This document shows, piece by piece, positions 41,279 through 49,881 of a stretch of DNA of 64,000 bases. This DNA is from JAMDEO01 sp963775295 (GTDB lineage: Bacteria > Actinomycetota > Thermoleophilia > RBG-16-64-13), in assembly GCA_963775295.1 (NCBI GenBank), contig CAVZIK010000006.1, positions 434,001 to 498,000 on the forward strand, read 5' to 3'. A program made the translations under genes and the position numbers. Position 1 is the first letter of the stretch. Every line of letters begins with the position of its first letter. A model generated the notes under the pieces. It had not been told where the DNA came from, did no database searches, and saw only the letters and a program-made list of their open reading frames with translations.

Positions 41279-44200
41279 TCAGGCCCGTGCCACCTGGATA
41301 GTCACAGGAAGCCCATTGACTTTGACGTCCTCGTGGTAGTAATTCGCAACGGGAGCCGCGTTTGCGCCGCCCACCTCCAGGCTCACCGCCAAAGTCTCCT
41401 TCTGCACCCACTCACCGTGAACCGCCAGCATCTGTGTCAGGTCGGCCGGCCCCGCTACCCGCAAATGAATACGGTCGTCGATCTGGAACTCGGCCGCTTT
41501 GCGCGTGTTCTGGATGTGATGCACCAGCTCTCGAGCAAGGCCTTCCCGCAGAAGCTCGGGAGACAGCCTGGTGAGAATGGCCACTGCGATGCCGCCTTCC
41601 CGTTCAACCCTGAACCCCTCGCGCTCGTGCGCCTCCACCACGAAGTCCTCGGGAGTGAATTCATATTCGTGTCCGTCGACAATCACAGTGACTGAACGCC
41701 CGCTCCCTACCTTGTCCCCGGTCTCATCGGCCGGGAGAGCGGCGACAGCGGCCGCGACCGCCGGCATGTTCTTGCCGAACTTCGGGCCAAGAGTGCGATA
41801 GTTGGGTTTGATGACGTAGTTCACGAGCTCGCTCGCGGAGGCCACGTATTCTAGGCCTTTGACGTTCAACTCCTCTGTCACCACGGCGGCGAGGCTCTCA
41901 ATGGCGGAACGCTCCCTCTCCCGGCACGCGACCACGGCCACTTCGATGGGTTGACGGGTCTTGATCTGCGCCGAGTTGCGGGCGGAGCGGCCCAGATTAA
42001 CGACCTGCCGGGCAATCGCCATCCGGAACGACAAGTCCTCGTCTATGAGTGCTTCGTCCACAACAGGCCAATCCACTAGATGCACCGATTCCGCGGCCTC
42101 AGGCGAGCGCTCGGCCACCAGATTTTGAAAGAGCTCCTCAGCGAGGAACGGCGTGAACGGGGCGAGTAGCTCACTGAGAGTCACCAGGCACTCGTTCAGT
42201 GTGAGATAGGCGGCGATCTTGTCCGCATCGGCCTCACTCTTCCAGAAGCGGCGTCGGCTGCGACGCACATACCAGTTGGAGAGTTCGTCTACGAATTCAG
42301 CAATGGCCCGGCCGGCAGCAAAGGCATCGTAACCCTCGAGCTCGGCGCTGACCTTCTTGATCAAGATGTGGAGATCCCCCAGGATCCATCGATCCATGAG
42401 ACTGCGCTCGGCCACAGGCACGTCGTGATCATCGGGGTCAAAGCCGTCGATGTTGGCATAGAGCGTGTAGAACGAGTAGGTGTTCCAAAGGGTCAGGATG
42501 AACTTGCGGATCACCTCATCCACGTTCTCCGGGCCAAACCTTCGAGCGAGCCAGGGCGAGCTTACCGTGAAGAGATACCAGCGCAGTGCGTCTGCGCCCT
42601 GCTTGTCGAGAATCGTCCAAGGATCCACCACGTTGCCCAGGCGCTTCGACATCTTCTGCCCGTCGTTGTCGAGGATATGGCCCAGACAAAGCACGTTGCG
42701 GTAGCAGGCGTGCCCTGTCAGCAACGCGCTGATAGCGAGGAGACTGTAGAACCATCCACGTGTCTGGTCGATCGCCTCGCAGATGAAGTCAGCCGGGAAA
42801 CGCTTCTCCCAGGTTTCCTGGTTCTCGAAAGGATAGTGCCATTGCCCGACCGGCATGGAGCCGGAGTCGAACCAGGCGTCGATTACAGTGCTGACTCGAC
42901 GGGCTTCCTCTCCGCACACTGGGCAGGCAAGGATAACCTCGTCCACGTAGGGCCGGTGAAGTTCGAGACCGGAGAGATCGCGCCCCGCGAGTCCGCTCAG
43001 TTCGGCCCGGGAACCCACCACGGTGTCGTGCCCGCTCTGGCAACGCCAGACAGGCAACGGCGTGCCCCAGTAGCGATCGCGCGACAGCGACCAATCGACG
43101 TTGTTTTCCAACCACTTGCCGAAGCGGCCGTGCTTGAGATGATCGGGATACCAGTTGATTTCTTCGTTGGCGGCCAGCACCGTTTCCTTGCGAGCTGTGG
43201 TGCGAACGTACCAAGACGTCTTGGCGTAGTAGATGAGGGGAGTATCGCAACGCCAGCAGTGCGGGTAATTGTGTTCATACGGCAGTCGGGCGTAAAGGAT
43301 ACCGCGCGACTCCAGGTCGTCCATGATGCCTTCGTCGGCGTCCTTCACAAAGACGCCAACCCATGGAGTGATCTCAGCGGTGAAACGCGCTCCCTCGTCC
43401 ACGGGCATGACCACCGGTAGGTCGTTGGCCGTGCCCACGATCATGTCATCGGCGCCGAACGCCGGGGCGATGTGCACGACGCCCGTTCCCTCATCGGTCG
43501 CCACATATTCGGCGGTGACGACTCGCCAAGCCGGCTTGTCCGGCGCGACGAAACCGAAGGGGGCCCGGTAGTGCCGGCCTTCCAAGTACGAGCCTGGGAA
43601 TGTTTCCTCGATGATCGCATCCGGCCCTAAAACGGCGGTCACCAGGTCGGAAGCCAGGATCAGATACTCCTCACCTGATCTGGCCAGAGCATACTGGATG
43701 TCACTTCCGACGGCTGCTGCCACGTTGGAGATGAGAGTCCACGGGGTGGTCGTCCACACCAGAAGACTGACCGGCAGCCCATTCCGCGTCTCAGGCAGCG
43801 CGTCCTTCGCCGCCGCCGCCGGTGCCGGTCCGCTCCCGGCGACACCTTTCAACAACGGGAAGCGGACGAAGATCGACGGATCGGTCACCAGTTGGTAGCC
43901 CGAGGCAACTTCGTGCGACGACAGCGCCGTGCCACAACGCGGGCAATACGGCACAACTTTATAGCCCTCGTAAAGGAGCCCCTGCTTTGCAAACTCGGAG
44001 AGGATCCACCACACCGACTCTATATAACTGTCGGTCATGGTCATGTAGGCATCGTCCAGGTCGAGCCACATGCCGATGCGATCGGTCATACGGTTCCAAT
44101 CGTCGACATAGGCCGTCACGGACTCGCGACAGAGGCGATTGAACTCGGCTACGCCGTAGGCCTCGATCTGCTCCTTGTGGTCGAAGCCCAGCCGTTTCTC

Positions 44201-44497
44201 GATTTCAAGTTCCACCGGCAACCCGTGGCAGTCCCAACCGGCCTTTCTCCCCACGTGATACCCGCGCATTGTCTTGAACCGCGGGTAGATGTCCTTGAAC
44301 ACCCGCGCCAGCACGTGATGAACGCCGGGTTTACCGTTCGCCGTCGGGGGACCCTCGTAGAACACCCACTCCGGGGCACCATCTCGGAGTTGGAGACTCT
44401 TCTGGAAGATGGAGCGCTCTTTCCACCAGCCAAGGATCCGCTCCTCCAGGGCCGGGAAGCTTTGTCCTGTGTCCACCGGTCTATAGCTTCCGGTCAT
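41279..44497 (-). CDS. ileS: Isoleucyl-tRNA synthetase
   Basis: 1072-aa class I synthetase: HIGH-type motif in GPPTANGKPGVHH (residues 49-61), CP1 editing domain (TTTPWTLISN, YVATDEGTGVVHIAP), KMSKR at about 614-618 within NDGQKMSKRLGN, and an anticodon-binding region ending in a beta-rich C-terminus without the Cys zinc finger of E. coli IleS. Length and C-terminus fit the eukaryote-like type 2 enzymes, which are often mupirocin-resistant. It charges tRNA-Ile and edits Val. Expression is controlled by the T-box leader just upstream. Confidence 0.97.
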   Translation of the reverse strand: MTGSYRPVDTGQSFPALEERILGWWKERSIFQKSLQLRDGAPEWVFYEGPPTANGKPGVHHVLARVFKDIYPRFKTMRGYHVGRKAGWDCHGLPVELEIEKRLGFDHKEQIEAYGVAEFNRLCRESVTAYVDDWNRMTDRIGMWLDLDDAYMTMTDSYIESVWWILSEFAKQGLLYEGYKVVPYCPRCGTALSSHEVASGYQLVTDPSIFVRFPLLKGVAGSGPAPAAAAKDALPETRNGLPVSLLVWTTTPWTLISNVAAAVGSDIQYALARSGEEYLILASDLVTAVLGPDAIIEETFPGSYLEGRHYRAPFGFVAPDKPAWRVVTAEYVATDEGTGVVHIAPAFGADDMIVGTANDLPVVMPVDEGARFTAEITPWVGVFVKDADEGIMDDLESRGILYARLPYEHNYPHCWRCDTPLIYYAKTSWYVRTTARKETVLAANEEINWYPDHLKHGRFGKWLENNVDWSLSRDRYWGTPLPVWRCQSGHDTVVGSRAELSGLAGRDLSGLELHRPYVDEVILACPVCGEEARRVSTVIDAWFDSGSMPVGQWHYPFENQETWEKRFPADFICEAIDQTRGWFYSLLAISALLTGHACYRNVLCLGHILDNDGQKMSKRLGNVVDPWTILDKQGADALRWYLFTVSSPWLARRFGPENVDEVIRKFILTLWNTYSFYTLYANIDGFDPDDHDVPVAERSLMDRWILGDLHILIKKVSAELEGYDAFAAGRAIAEFVDELSNWYVRRSRRRFWKSEADADKIAAYLTLNECLVTLSELLAPFTPFLAEELFQNLVAERSPEAAESVHLVDWPVVDEALIDEDLSFRMAIARQVVNLGRSARNSAQIKTRQPIEVAVVACRERERSAIESLAAVVTEELNVKGLEYVASASELVNYVIKPNYRTLGPKFGKNMPAVAAAVAALPADETGDKVGSGRSVTVIVDGHEYEFTPEDFVVEAHEREGFRVEREGGIAVAILTRLSPELLREGLARELVHHIQNTRKAAEFQIDDRIHLRVAGPADLTQMLAVHGEWVQKETLAVSLEVGGANAAPVANYYHEDVKVNGLPVTIQVARA

Positions 44498-44538
44498 GCG
44501 CTCCTCCTGTCCGCGACGCTTTCTCTTCCAGAAAACAC

Positions 44539-44658
44539 AAAAAACCCCGCCCCGCGCTCGTGTCGGCAGGTTTCATGCCGGGACACTTGCCCGTTTCGCG
44601 CTTCCCATCCGACCTCCTGCCGGACGTAGCAGCGAAACCGGAGCGCGTAGGGACGGGG
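44539..44658 (-). terminator. Attenuator of the ileS T-box
   Basis: CCCCGTCCC (44658-44650), right after the T-box, can pair with GGGGCGGGG (44553-44545), which is followed at once by six T (44544-44539). The left arm overlaps the antiterminator region, as expected for a switch. Part of the loop forms its own GTGT/ACAC plus CGGCA/TGCCG stem. Confidence 0.65.
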
Positions 44659-44988
44659 AACGACCCGCGGTACCACCCTACTTGGCCGCCGTGCCTCCAC
44701 CAAAGCCGGAGGCTGCGACACTGCGACCCACTCAGCGAACGCGCCGCTCACCGGGCCTAGGCCGGTGATCCGTCACGTTCCCCTCTGTTACGGGAAGGAC
44801 CCGGCCAGGTCTACTGGGCTCTCGTGGTACCGTGTTCCCACAAGGAAGAAATCGCGGGCGTCCGGTTCGGCCGTTCGGCTGGCGGCTCAGGGATGATATT
44901 CGGATGCTGATTCCTGCCGGGCTCACACCGTCCCCGGCTCGCTCGCAGGGAGAGCAGCACCTACTCGTTCCCGTCATAGCCTTTATGC
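44539..44988 (-). promoter_or_regulatory. T-box riboswitch leader of ileS (Ile specifier)
   Basis: The minus strand upstream of ileS holds the T-box core GGGTGGTACCGCGGGT (44679-44664). Upstream is a stem I-like region (about 44975-44880) in which the sequence GAATATCATCC places ATC codons (44897-44895 and 44894-44892) as specifier; both are Ile codons. Uncharged tRNA-Ile would pair here and with the T-box bulge to favour antitermination. The stem I fold was judged by eye. Confidence 0.85.
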
Positions 44989-44994
44989 TGGCGT

Positions 44995-45023
44995 AGTGTA
45001 GTGGTATGCAGGACAAACTTCAA
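44995..45023 (-). promoter_or_regulatory. Promoter of the ileS T-box transcript
   Basis: Minus strand TTGAAG (45023-45018) and TACACT (45000-44995), exactly 17 bases apart, with the T-box stem I starting about 15-20 bases downstream. It overlaps the 5' end of the divergent gene at 45036 and its ribosome-binding site. Confidence 0.55.
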
Positions 45024-45035
45024 GGAGCCAAGCTG

Positions 45036-45539
45036 GTGAGACTGACCCGTAAATCGATACTGGTGGTCGCAGTCGCGGTCATCATCGCCGCTGTAATACT
45101 TTTTGTGATCGCGCACGAGCACTCTCGCAGGGACTCACAACGTGAGGCGGCGAATGCCGCAACTCCCAGCACCGATGTGACATCGCCCTATGACCTGGCC
45201 GAGGTCACGGGAAAACTCAACCTGGACATCTTGGAGAACGCCGCATTCGTAAGCATTCTGATTCCCAACGCCGAAGGCAAGCTGACCAGCTACATGACCG
45301 ACGCGAGCAGTGCGGCCGCCGAGGCTCTCATCCAGGCCGTACGGGATGCCTCCAAGATCAAATCTCCGCCGTCCCCAGCCGAGAGTTCGTCCACCCTCAC
45401 CTTCGTCCTTCCGTCGCGCCAGATAGTCACTTTCACCCTCGATCTCCCCGCGGGGCTGCTCTATCGCCAGGGGCAGGCTTGGCGTCCCGAAGGCGATCTG
45501 GAAGCTCTCGTGAACGCCGCTACAATAGCGCCCCAGTAG
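45036..45539 (+). CDS. Single-pass membrane protein of unknown function
   Basis: 167 aa: basic N-terminus, one membrane helix (about residues 8-27), then an extracytoplasmic domain with two beta-rich halves (ENAAFVSILIPNAEGKL and LTFVLPSRQIVTFTLDLP). No family recognised; the layout resembles small accessory or sensor-adjacent proteins. GTG at 45036 has AAGGAG 8 bases upstream, better than the ATG at 45006. It ends 66 bases before a two-component system on the same strand. Confidence 0.72.
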   Translation: MRLTRKSILVVAVAVIIAAVILFVIAHEHSRRDSQREAANAATPSTDVTSPYDLAEVTGKLNLDILENAAFVSILIPNAEGKLTSYMTDASSAAAEALIQAVRDASKIKSPPSPAESSSTLTFVLPSRQIVTFTLDLPAGLLYRQGQAWRPEGDLEALVNAATIAPQ

Positions 45540-45605
45540 GGCAGGGCGGTTTGAAGAATTGGGTCGCTTCATCCATTCTTAATCTTCGACTGATAGTGTG
45601 CGGCA

Positions 45606-46289
45606 ATGCGTATTCTGCTTGTTGAGGATGAGCGAAAGATATCCGCCTACGTGCGCCGAGGGCTGGAGGAAGCGGGTCATGCGGTGGACCAGGCTTTCAC
45701 GGGGCCGGAGGCTTTGCACTGGACCGATCGGGCGCAATACGACGCTGTCGTCTTGGACCTCATGCTTCCCGAACTCGACGGGATGGCGGTCTGCCGTGAG
45801 ATGAGAAGGCGCGGGATCAAGTGCCCGGTACTCATGCTCACAGCGCGAGATAGTGTTGACGACCGAGTAGACGGACTCGACGCTGGGGCGGACGACTACT
45901 TGGTCAAGCCTTTCGCCATGAAGGAGTTGCTCGCGAGGTTGCGAGCTCTCGCGCGCCGCCCAACCGGAGCTGCCCAGGATACGGTCCTAACCGCCGCCGA
46001 TCTTGCTCTCGACCCAGCCCTGCACAAGGTGACTAGGGCTGGCAAGCGCGTAGAGCTTTCGGCAAAAGAGTTTGCCATCCTCGAATACCTCATGCTGAAC
46101 GCGGGTCTGGTGCTGACACGCAGCATGATCACGGAGCATGTGTGGGACTACGACGTGTTCCACCAATCGAATGCGGTGGACGTCTACATTCGCAACTTAC
46201 GTCGAAAGGTGGACGACGATTTCGACCCGAAGCTGATCCAAACCGTTCGCGGGATCGGATACCGGCTGTCGCCAGATCCGGAAGCCTAG
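45606..46289 (+). CDS. OmpR/PhoB-type response regulator
   Basis: 227 aa: receiver domain with VEDERK acid pocket, phospho-acceptor Asp in AVVLDLMLPELDG (about Asp51), Thr in LMLTARD and Lys in YLVKPF; winged-helix output domain with the VDVYIRNLRRKVD and TVRGIGYRL segments. Paired with the kinase 9 bases downstream. Targets unknown. Confidence 0.95.
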   Translation: MRILLVEDERKISAYVRRGLEEAGHAVDQAFTGPEALHWTDRAQYDAVVLDLMLPELDGMAVCREMRRRGIKCPVLMLTARDSVDDRVDGLDAGADDYLVKPFAMKELLARLRALARRPTGAAQDTVLTAADLALDPALHKVTRAGKRVELSAKEFAILEYLMLNAGLVLTRSMITEHVWDYDVFHQSNAVDVYIRNLRRKVDDDFDPKLIQTVRGIGYRLSPDPEA

Positions 46290-46298
46290 GTCGCCTCG

Positions 46299-47726
46299 AT
46301 GAGGCTGCATCTACGTTGGGCACATTTGCATTCGCTCCGAACCCGATTCGGACTGATGGCCGCCGTTCTCGTTCTCACGGCGGTCATCCTGCTCTGCAGC
46401 TTCGTCTATTTCGCGGTGGCGCGGGGTCTTCGAAACTCCCTCGACGAGGCCCTTCGCGTGAGCGGGTCCCTTGCGGCGTCAACCGTGGAGGCGACGAACG
46501 GAACACTGGTCCTCCGGAATAGTCTCCCCGACACCAATACGAGACTGGATGCATTGCTCGCACAGGGAACGACCGTGCGCTATCTGAATGCTGACGGTAA
46601 AGTTCTCGGCGGCTTTGGATTCGGGTGGGACTCTCCGCCCGAACCAAACGGGATCAATCGCGCAGAGGCGGGTCAGTCGGTCTTTACTCAATCCAGTGAC
46701 CGAAAGACAGACAGGGACTTCCGGGTCTACACCGTGCCGGTAATGTCGGGCGCTTCGGTCGCCGGCTTTGTCCAGGTCCTACGCGACCTCCACGGCCTTC
46801 GAGATACGCTGGGAGAATTGATCGGGGCCCTCTTCGCGGGAGGCGCGCTCGTGACGGTGGGCGGTGGCCTCGCCGCTTACTTCCTTGCGCGTCGGGCGCT
46901 CTCTCCAATTGAAGCCATCACGCGCACCGCCCGGCAGATCTCGGCCCGCGATCTTTCTGCTCGCCTCAACATGCAAAAGGCCCACGAGGAAGTCAGCCAA
47001 CTCGCTGACACTTTTGACGCGATGCTTGGGCGGCTGGAGGAGTCCTTTACTCGTGAACGACGCTTCACCGCGGACGCCTCCCACGAATTGCGCACGCCGC
47101 TTGCCGCCATGGAAGCCATCCTGAGCGTGATCCGCTCGGAACCGCGAACATCAGCGGAATACGAGCGAGCGCTCGACGACATCGCGGACGAGACCGCCCG
47201 TCTCCGCACCCTGACCGAGGAACTACTCCAACTGTCCCGAGGGGCGCAGCTGTCGTCCTCGGATCTGATCCCAGTCGACGTGTCCGTGCTCGTCGAGGAC
47301 GTCGTCGACGCGTTACGTCCACTGGCCGTCGCGAAGGCGCTTTCGCTGGACACCCGCATAGAACCTGACCTTTTTGTCCGAGGCGACAGCGACAGTTTGA
47401 TCCGCGTCTTCCTCAACCTGTTGGACAACGCTATCAAGTTCACTGAGGAAGGCGGCATCGTGGTCGAAACGCACTCGAGCGGGGATGCGGTGATCGTCGC
47501 CGTCAAGGACACGGGCGTCGGAATCCCCCCAGATCGCTTGGGAGACATCTTCGATCGTTTCTATCGGGCCGACCCCTCGCGTTCCACTCCGGGAAGTGGT
47601 CTCGGTCTCTCGCTCGCGGCACAAATCGTTTGCGACCACGCCGGTGACCTGTCCGTCCAGAGCGAAGAGGGGGCCGGATCTACCTTCTCCGTGCGTCTTC
47701 AGAGGTTCGAGCAACCGGGGCCGTAG
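46299..47726 (+). CDS. Membrane sensor histidine kinase
   Basis: 475 aa: two membrane helices (about 17-40 and 168-190) around an extracytoplasmic sensor region of 125 residues, HAMP linker (RRALSPIEAITRTARQISARDL in part), dimerisation domain with the phospho-His in DASHELRTPL, and ATPase boxes LLDNAIKF, DTGVGIP and GSGLGLSL. Cognate of the response regulator 9 bases upstream. The sensed signal is unknown. Confidence 0.95.
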   Translation: MRLHLRWAHLHSLRTRFGLMAAVLVLTAVILLCSFVYFAVARGLRNSLDEALRVSGSLAASTVEATNGTLVLRNSLPDTNTRLDALLAQGTTVRYLNADGKVLGGFGFGWDSPPEPNGINRAEAGQSVFTQSSDRKTDRDFRVYTVPVMSGASVAGFVQVLRDLHGLRDTLGELIGALFAGGALVTVGGGLAAYFLARRALSPIEAITRTARQISARDLSARLNMQKAHEEVSQLADTFDAMLGRLEESFTRERRFTADASHELRTPLAAMEAILSVIRSEPRTSAEYERALDDIADETARLRTLTEELLQLSRGAQLSSSDLIPVDVSVLVEDVVDALRPLAVAKALSLDTRIEPDLFVRGDSDSLIRVFLNLLDNAIKFTEEGGIVVETHSSGDAVIVAVKDTGVGIPPDRLGDIFDRFYRADPSRSTPGSGLGLSLAAQIVCDHAGDLSVQSEEGAGSTFSVRLQRFEQPGP

Positions 47727-47760
47727 ATCGCGAGAAGGGACCAGCCCAGTAACGGGGCGG

Positions 47761-48993
47761 CTACCTCGTGAGCGACGGAGTCAGCGCGCGGCGCCTCTTC
47801 GGGACTCGATGCAGCCTGGCCTTTCCACTCTTTCGCATGGCTTCGGCGTAGCTCGTCTCGAAGCCCACCATCGTCCGCTCGACGGCGTGCTTCTGGATCA
47901 TCCTCAAACTCGCCTCGGCCATCTTCGCATGCAATCGGGCATCGCTGAAAAGAAGGGTCAACTGCTCGGCCAGCATGGCGAAGTTTCCGGGCTCGAATAG
48001 AAAGCCGTTACGCCCCGTGTGCACAAGCTCGGGCAGCGCGACGGCGTCCGCGGCCAACACAGGCAACCCCGACGCCATCGCCTCCATGGTGGCGATGCTT
48101 TGCAGCTCGGCAGTGCCGGCAAGGACAAAGGCATGTCCGGCGCAGTAGAAAGCAGCCAGGTCGTGGTCGGAAACATATCCCAGAAAGCTGACACGACGAG
48201 ATATCTTAAGCTCGGCGGCAAGGTGTTCCAGTCTTTCGCGGAGCGCTCCTGTCCCGGCGATCGCGAAGTGGATGGCGATCCTGTCCGGCATGTGCGAAAT
48301 CGCTCTGAGGACGACATCCAGGTTCTTTTCCTTGTCCAATCGCCCTACATAGAGCAGAAGCGGGACAGGGGGCAACCCGTGCTTCTCTTTAAACGAGGCC
48401 TGGACGCGGTCCGGGCTGAAGCGCTCGAGATCGATGCCATTGGAGATCACTCTGATCTCCCCGTCGAATCCATTCTTTTCCATGTAGCCGGCGGCGCGCG
48501 CCGTGGGGGTGGTCACCAAGTCAATATTTTCGAAGATCCCACGGAACTTGCCCCAGAGCTTGTGTTGGAGGATCGCGTCCATGCGGGCTGGAAGGTGGGC
48601 GTAGTGAGTCAGATTCTCCGGCATGAAGTGATTCGTCCCCACCACCGGGATGCCCGCCGTCCTCGCGTTCCTTATCATGGATCTGGAGACGGGAAAGTGA
48701 CCTTGGACGTGGACGACATCCGGCTGAAAATCCCTCAAAGCCTTGCTGGTAGTCCGGTCCATGCCGACCGGAACGACGACCCGCATTCCCTTGTAAACGA
48801 AAGCCGGGACGGACCTGACTCCGTATACTTTGATGCCCTGCACCTCATGGTATCCCGACCATGCCGACATTCCCGGGGCAACGACGAGCACGTCATGCCC
48901 ACGGTCCCGCAGACCCGTTGCCAAACGCTGCCCGAAGATCGAGGCGCCATTGACGTTGGGATAGTAACTGTCGGTGGTGATGAGGACTCTCAT
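47761..48993 (-). CDS. Family 4 glycosyltransferase (PimB/MgtA-like)
   Basis: 410 aa GT-B enzyme: N-terminal Rossmann half beginning LITTDSYYPNVNGAS with VHVQGHFP and GTNHFMPENLT, C-terminal half with VISNGIDLERFSP, LLYVGRLDKEKN and SIATMEAMASGLPVLA (the E-x7-E nucleotide-sugar site). Relatives add mannose or glucose to lipid acceptors at the inner membrane face; GDP-mannose from the manC-type gene is a possible donor. It converges with the histidine kinase gene. Confidence 0.9.
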   Translation of the reverse strand: MRVLITTDSYYPNVNGASIFGQRLATGLRDRGHDVLVVAPGMSAWSGYHEVQGIKVYGVRSVPAFVYKGMRVVVPVGMDRTTSKALRDFQPDVVHVQGHFPVSRSMIRNARTAGIPVVGTNHFMPENLTHYAHLPARMDAILQHKLWGKFRGIFENIDLVTTPTARAAGYMEKNGFDGEIRVISNGIDLERFSPDRVQASFKEKHGLPPVPLLLYVGRLDKEKNLDVVLRAISHMPDRIAIHFAIAGTGALRERLEHLAAELKISRRVSFLGYVSDHDLAAFYCAGHAFVLAGTAELQSIATMEAMASGLPVLAADAVALPELVHTGRNGFLFEPGNFAMLAEQLTLLFSDARLHAKMAEASLRMIQKHAVERTMVGFETSYAEAMRKSGKARLHRVPKRRRALTPSLTR

Positions 48994-49027
48994 CGCTTTA
49001 TGTACCAGCCTTTCGTTGCGAGACTCA

Positions 49028-49732
49028 TTATTGGAGACGCTTGGCGAATCGCCGCGGAATCACGTACGCCATGACGGCGAGAACCACCGCGAGAACGGAG
49101 ATCAGGGAGGCGTAGTCGAGGGCGGAACTGGCCTGAGCGTAGGCCTTGCCAAAGTAGTAGCCGAACAGGAGAAGCACGAGGCTCTTGGGAAGCGTCGCAA
49201 CTAGGTTGAAGGCGATGAACCGGCCCGCCCGCACCCGGGCGGCTCCGGCACCCACCAGGATCAAAGCCCCCACACCCTGTGTCACTTTTCCAAGAAGAAG
49301 TGTCTTGCCGCTGTGCCGCTCGAAGTGCCGCTCCATCCGCGAAAGGCGAACGGGAGTCACCCCGAAGTACTTGCTCCACTTCCAATCAACCACGTGGCGA
49401 CCCCAACGTCCCGCGGCATACCACATGAAATCGCCTGTCAGGTCACCTGCTACAACAACCAGATAGACGAGGAACGGATTGACATAACCGATACAGGAAA
49501 GATAGCCCGCGATGACGGTGACCAGCGGGCCTTCAAGAACTGACAAGGGGAACAGGCTCGCGTATGTGTACGTCGCCAGTAGGGCGAAAAGGTGGGAGAT
49601 CGTGATGATGTGGCTACCTCGTCTTGCCGTCGAATAGTGCTGAGATTCGATCTCACGCAGTAATTTCGAGTGTAGTGGCCTCAGATGAAAGGCGCGTGAA
49701 GCCGGAGAAAGTTTGCCCTTCCGTGTGTTCAA
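49028..49732 (-). CDS. DedA/VTT family membrane protein
   Basis: 234 aa with the DedA core: FPLSVLEGPLVTVIAGYL, then VVVAGDLTGDFMWYAAGRWG and RHSGKTLLLGKVTQGVGALILVGAG in part. DedA proteins move lipid carriers such as undecaprenyl phosphate or polar lipids across the membrane. The start is uncertain: the first 40 residues from the TTG at 49732 are not like the family, but no ATG/GTG/TTG lies nearer to the first helix. It is divergent from the small CxxC peptide gene. Confidence 0.88.
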   Translation of the reverse strand: MNTRKGKLSPASRAFHLRPLHSKLLREIESQHYSTARRGSHIITISHLFALLATYTYASLFPLSVLEGPLVTVIAGYLSCIGYVNPFLVYLVVVAGDLTGDFMWYAAGRWGRHVVDWKWSKYFGVTPVRLSRMERHFERHSGKTLLLGKVTQGVGALILVGAGAARVRAGRFIAFNLVATLPKSLVLLLFGYYFGKAYAQASSALDYASLISVLAVVLAVMAYVIPRRFAKRLQ

Positions 49733-49743
49733 ATAGGGTCATC

Positions 49744-49878
49744 GTGAAACGTCTGACGCCATATCTAGTTCTCGCCGTCTTTCTAGCCTTGGTTGCGGCC
49801 GGAATTGCCTTCGGAGAATTCCGAACCGTGCTCGCCAACGCGGTCACCATCTGTCTCAGCTGCATCGGGATCGGATAG
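49744..49878 (+). CDS. 44-residue membrane peptide with C-terminal CxxC (CD1871A-like family)
   Basis: Begins with GTG (MKRLTPYLVL), one membrane helix (about 6-24), and ends VTICLSCIGIG with Cys37 and Cys40. Size, the ANAVTICLSC end and its place just before a NapH-like polyferredoxin gene match the CD1871A family of CXXC-containing small proteins known in anaerobes. The paired thiols sit at the end of the helix, so a thiol-redox or metal/cluster-transfer role at the membrane is plausible but unproven. It ends 3 bases before the next ATG. Confidence 0.82.
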   Translation: MKRLTPYLVLAVFLALVAAGIAFGEFRTVLANAVTICLSCIGIG

Positions 49879-49881
49879 CGG

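Noticed and set aside
42368..43420. 350-codon plus-strand open frame inside ileS
   Set aside because: Antisense shadow of the synthetase; Arg/Gly-rich composition with no recognisable domain.
44826..44835. Second GGTACC-containing T-box-like piece on the plus strand
   Set aside because: GGTACC is its own complement; the flanks lack the T-box consensus and it lies inside the ileS leader, so it is part of that leader's fold rather than a second T-box.
48019..49074. 351-codon plus-strand open frame
   Set aside because: Fully antisense to the GT4 glycosyltransferase, whose motifs are unambiguous.
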